Part shown: positions 29,970 through 32,053 of the stretch, in pieces
How the letters are laid out: each line of letters begins with the position of its first letter
How positions within the stretch are numbered: the stretch's first letter is position 1
Assembly (NCBI GenBank): GCA_003218945.1
Contig: QHPE01000169.1
Location: forward strand, 1 to 32,053
DNA from: Verrucomicrobiota bacterium
GTDB lineage: Bacteria > Verrucomicrobiota > Verrucomicrobiia > Chthoniobacterales > UBA10450
Direction: 5' to 3'
DNA length: 32,053 nucleotides
Translations under genes and position numbers: made by a program
The notes under the pieces: model-generated
The model's database searches: none
Seen by the model: the letters and a program-made list of their open reading frames with translations, nothing else
Told to the model about the DNA's origin: nothing

Positions 29970-31148
29970 ATGGGAATGTGGATAGGCCGAAATCGCAAAG
30001 CGCGCGTGACGTATGGCTTCGACGAGATCGCGCTCGTGCCCGGGCGCGTAACGATCAATCCGAACGAAGTGGACATCGCGTTTCGTTTGCCCCGCAAAGA
30101 AACGCAACCGCTCGAATTTAAGATTCCGATCCTCGCCAGCGCCATGGATGGCGTTGTCGACGTGGCCTTCGCGGTCGCAATGAATAAACTCGGCGGGCTC
30201 GCGGTTTTGAACCTGGAAGGAGTGCAAACACGCTACAAGAACCCACAGGAAGTTTTGCAAAAAGTCGTCGACGCGACCAAGTCCGAGATTACGGCGCTGC
30301 TCCAGCGTATCTATCAGGAACCGATCCAACAGGACCTCATTGCCGCGCGTGTTCGTCAGATTAAAGATGCAGGTGTTATAGCAGCGGTCAGCTCAATTCC
30401 TCAACGCGCCGCGGAATTTGGCAGGATTGCACAAGAAGCTGGCGCAGATGTTTTCGTGGTGCAGAGCACGGTTTCTACCGTACGGCATATTTCATCGGAA
30501 TATAAGTCGCTTGATCTTGAAAAATTTTGCCGTGAAATGCGCATTCCTGTTATCGTCGGAAACACAGTCGGCTACGATGTGACTCTCGAAATCATGGAAT
30601 GCGGGCCGGCTGCGGTTTTGGTCGGCGTGGGGCCGGGCGCTGCCTGCACCTCCCGCGGTGTTCTCGGACTCGGTGTGCCGCAGGTAACTGCGACCGTGGA
30701 TTGCGCGGCCGCGCGCGATGCTTACTTCAAGAAAACATCGCGTTATGTGCCGATTGTCACTGACGGCGGGATGAGCAGAGGAGGCGACGTGTGCAAAGCG
30801 CTGGCTTGCGGCGCCGATGCGGTCATGGTGGGCAGCGCGTTTGCCAAGGCTCACGAAGCACCCGGACGCGGATACCATTGGGGCATGGCCACTCCGCATG
30901 CAAACCTTCCCCGTGGCACGCGCATCAAGGTGGGCAGCACCGGTTCACTTAAACAAATCCTCTTCGGCCCCGCCGAAGTGGACGACGGCAGCCAAAATCT
31001 CGTTGGTGCAATCACGACTTGCATGGGCAACGTAGGAGCACACAATATTCCTGAGTTCCAGCAGACCGAAATCATCATTGCGCCTTCCATTCGGACCGAA
31101 GGAAAACTCTTCCAGACGGTACAAAACGTCGGCATGGGAACCAGTTGA
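29970..31148 (+). CDS. guaB3: IMP dehydrogenase-related protein, GuaB3 type
   Basis: A 392-residue TIM barrel of the GuaB3 subfamily. MGMWIGRNRKARVTYGFDEIALVPGRVTINPNEVDI matches the GuaB3 start. IPILASAMDGVVD, GGLAVLNLEGVQTRY, VGVGPGAACTSRGVLGLGVPQ (nucleophile Cys226) and TDGGMSRGGDVCKALACGADAVMVGSAFAKA follow. There are no CBS domains, unlike standard GuaB. GuaB3 proteins accompany GuaB in actinobacteria, cyanobacteria and verrucomicrobia, and cyanobacterial examples have reported IMP dehydrogenase activity. The exact reaction here is unproven. It lies just after the zinc-ribbon gene and upstream of fabF, cytoplasmic. Confidence 0.9.
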   Translation: MGMWIGRNRKARVTYGFDEIALVPGRVTINPNEVDIAFRLPRKETQPLEFKIPILASAMDGVVDVAFAVAMNKLGGLAVLNLEGVQTRYKNPQEVLQKVVDATKSEITALLQRIYQEPIQQDLIAARVRQIKDAGVIAAVSSIPQRAAEFGRIAQEAGADVFVVQSTVSTVRHISSEYKSLDLEKFCREMRIPVIVGNTVGYDVTLEIMECGPAAVLVGVGPGAACTSRGVLGLGVPQVTATVDCAAARDAYFKKTSRYVPIVTDGGMSRGGDVCKALACGADAVMVGSAFAKAHEAPGRGYHWGMATPHANLPRGTRIKVGSTGSLKQILFGPAEVDDGSQNLVGAITTCMGNVGAHNIPEFQQTEIIIAPSIRTEGKLFQTVQNVGMGTS

Positions 31149-31181
31149 CCGTCGCACGCTTCCACGCTTTAAGGCTATAAC

Positions 31182-32053
31182 ATGGCTGAGCGCAGAGTAG
31201 TTATCACTGGTATGGGTGTTGTCACGCCGGTTGGCAACGATCTCGAAACCTTTTGGTCGAATCTGAGAAACGGCGTAAGCGGCATTCGTACGATCGATGC
31301 ATTTGATACCAGCGGGTACGATTGCAAAATCGGTGGACAAGTCCGCGATTTCGATCCCAAGCCGTTCTTCAACAATCCAAAGGACGTGCGGCGTACCGAC
31401 CGGTTTACGCATCTTGCAATGGCCGCAGCAAAAAAGGCGATGGCGGATAGCGGAATCGATATAAGCAACCTAAAACAACGCGACCGCTTCGGCGTAATCG
31501 TTAGCACCGGAATAGGCGGCCTGAAAACGTTGCAGGATCAGTTGAAGATCCTGCTGACCAAGGGACCGGGGCGAAACTCGCCGTTCACAATCCCCATGCT
31601 GATCAGCAACATGGCCGGCGGCGTCATCTCGATGGAGTTTGGCTTGCGCGGGCCGAATCTTTGTATCGTTACTGCTTGTGCCACGTCGAATAATGCCATC
31701 GGTGAGTCGTGGCGAATCATCAAATCCGGCGACGCCGACATTTTTCTCGCTGGTGGCGCCGAGGCATCCATTGTCGAAATCGGCGTCGCAGGATTTTCAG
31801 CGATGAAGGCGCTCAGCACGCGCAACGATGAGCCGGAACGCGCGTCGCGGCCGTTCGATCGCGACCGCGACGGTTTCGTCATGAGCGAAGGCTCTGGAGT
31901 TGTCGTCGTCGAGGAGCTGGAACATGCCAGGGAGCGCGGTGCAAAGATTTATTGTGAAATCACGGGATACGGCGTGTCCGCCGATGCCTACCACATGACT
32001 GCGCCGCCCCCAGATGGCGAAGGCGCTGCCCGAGCGATGAAACTGGCGCTGGA
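31182..32053 (+). CDS. fabF: Beta-ketoacyl-ACP synthase II (FabF), 3' end outside window
   Basis: The 5' 290 codons of a KAS II gene. MAERRVVITGMGVVTPVGNDLETFWSNLRNGVSGI is the typical start. NLCIVTACATSNNAIGESWRIIKSGDAD holds the nucleophile Cys166. FSAMKALSTRNDEPERASRPFDRDRDGFVMSEGSGVVVVEELEHARERGAKIYCEI is the thiolase-fold centre. FabF condenses malonyl-ACP with acyl-ACP in fatty-acid elongation. Normal length is about 415 residues, so roughly the last 120 residues, including the two catalytic histidines, lie beyond the window. The frame is open to the edge. The ORF track misses this gene because there is no stop; the minus-strand ORFs drawn across it are shadows. No acpP gene is directly upstream; guaB3 is 33 bp away. 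Confidence 0.97.
   Translation, partial: MAERRVVITGMGVVTPVGNDLETFWSNLRNGVSGIRTIDAFDTSGYDCKIGGQVRDFDPKPFFNNPKDVRRTDRFTHLAMAAAKKAMADSGIDISNLKQRDRFGVIVSTGIGGLKTLQDQLKILLTKGPGRNSPFTIPMLISNMAGGVISMEFGLRGPNLCIVTACATSNNAIGESWRIIKSGDADIFLAGGAEASIVEIGVAGFSAMKALSTRNDEPERASRPFDRDRDGFVMSEGSGVVVVEELEHARERGAKIYCEITGYGVSADAYHMTAPPPDGEGAARAMKLAL

Noticed and set aside
31538-31994. Minus-strand ORFs of 114 and 65 aa near the right edge
   Set aside because: Shadows of the plus-strand fabF frame, which carries the full KAS signature.

Overview
The window reads as chromosomal DNA of a Gram-negative soil-type bacterium, most likely a member of the Verrucomicrobiota (Chthoniobacterales, 'Candidatus Udaeobacter'-like). 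This placement is inference. It rests on an LPS-type outer membrane gene set (MsbA, two glycosyltransferase families, LptE, a BamD-like protein, several lipoproteins), a GuaB3-type IMP dehydrogenase-related gene, a squalene/phytoene synthase gene, GC-rich coding DNA, and an unusual load of short intergenic inverted-repeat elements. No phage, plasmid backbone or CRISPR array is visible. The only transposase is the C-terminal end of an IS110-family gene cut by the left edge.

Layout. 1-1.3 kb: IS110 transposase tail, a DUF1330 gene and a PHP phosphoesterase gene. 1.4-7.4 kb: envelope block with msbA and a family 9 glycosyltransferase (ATGA overlap), two divergent family 4 glycosyltransferases, then a convergent STAS anti-sigma antagonist. 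7.4-14 kb: HAD phosphatase, FHA-domain membrane protein, lepA (EF4), signal peptidase I, a polytopic membrane protein and a squalene/phytoene synthase. 14-17.5 kb: small secreted proteins and lipoproteins around a UbiD decarboxylase, including a tandem pair of BamE-motif lipoproteins. 17.5-19.7 kb: molybdenum cofactor genes moaA, moaC and moaB/mog. 19.7-23.5 kb: M23 peptidase, an exported protein, a BsuPI-domain protein, a second PHP phosphatase and a DUF72 protein. 23.6-26.4 kb: BamD-like, LptE and TPR genes in one tight operon, then tRNA-Leu(CAG). 26.5-32 kb: a basic repeat protein, a menG/ubiE methyltransferase, an ExbB-ExbD-TonB-like-zinc ribbon operon, guaB3 and the 5' two thirds of fabF.

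The genes are mostly envelope biogenesis (lipid A/LPS export, core glycosylation, outer-membrane protein and LPS assembly, TonB-type energisation) mixed with housekeeping functions (translation, protein secretion, Moco, quinone, purine and fatty acid metabolism).

The most interesting signal is not a gene. At least five sequence-unrelated families of short elements with inverted arms sit exactly at gene boundaries. Several supply or overlap the start or stop codons of the flanking genes. One is a REPIN-like doublet whose two hairpins show a compensatory base change. One 150-bp element contains the stop codons of both convergent neighbours in its symmetric ends. Two near-identical ATGACGAA-rich elements flank the FHA-lepA pair in opposite orientation, each directly upstream of a start codon.
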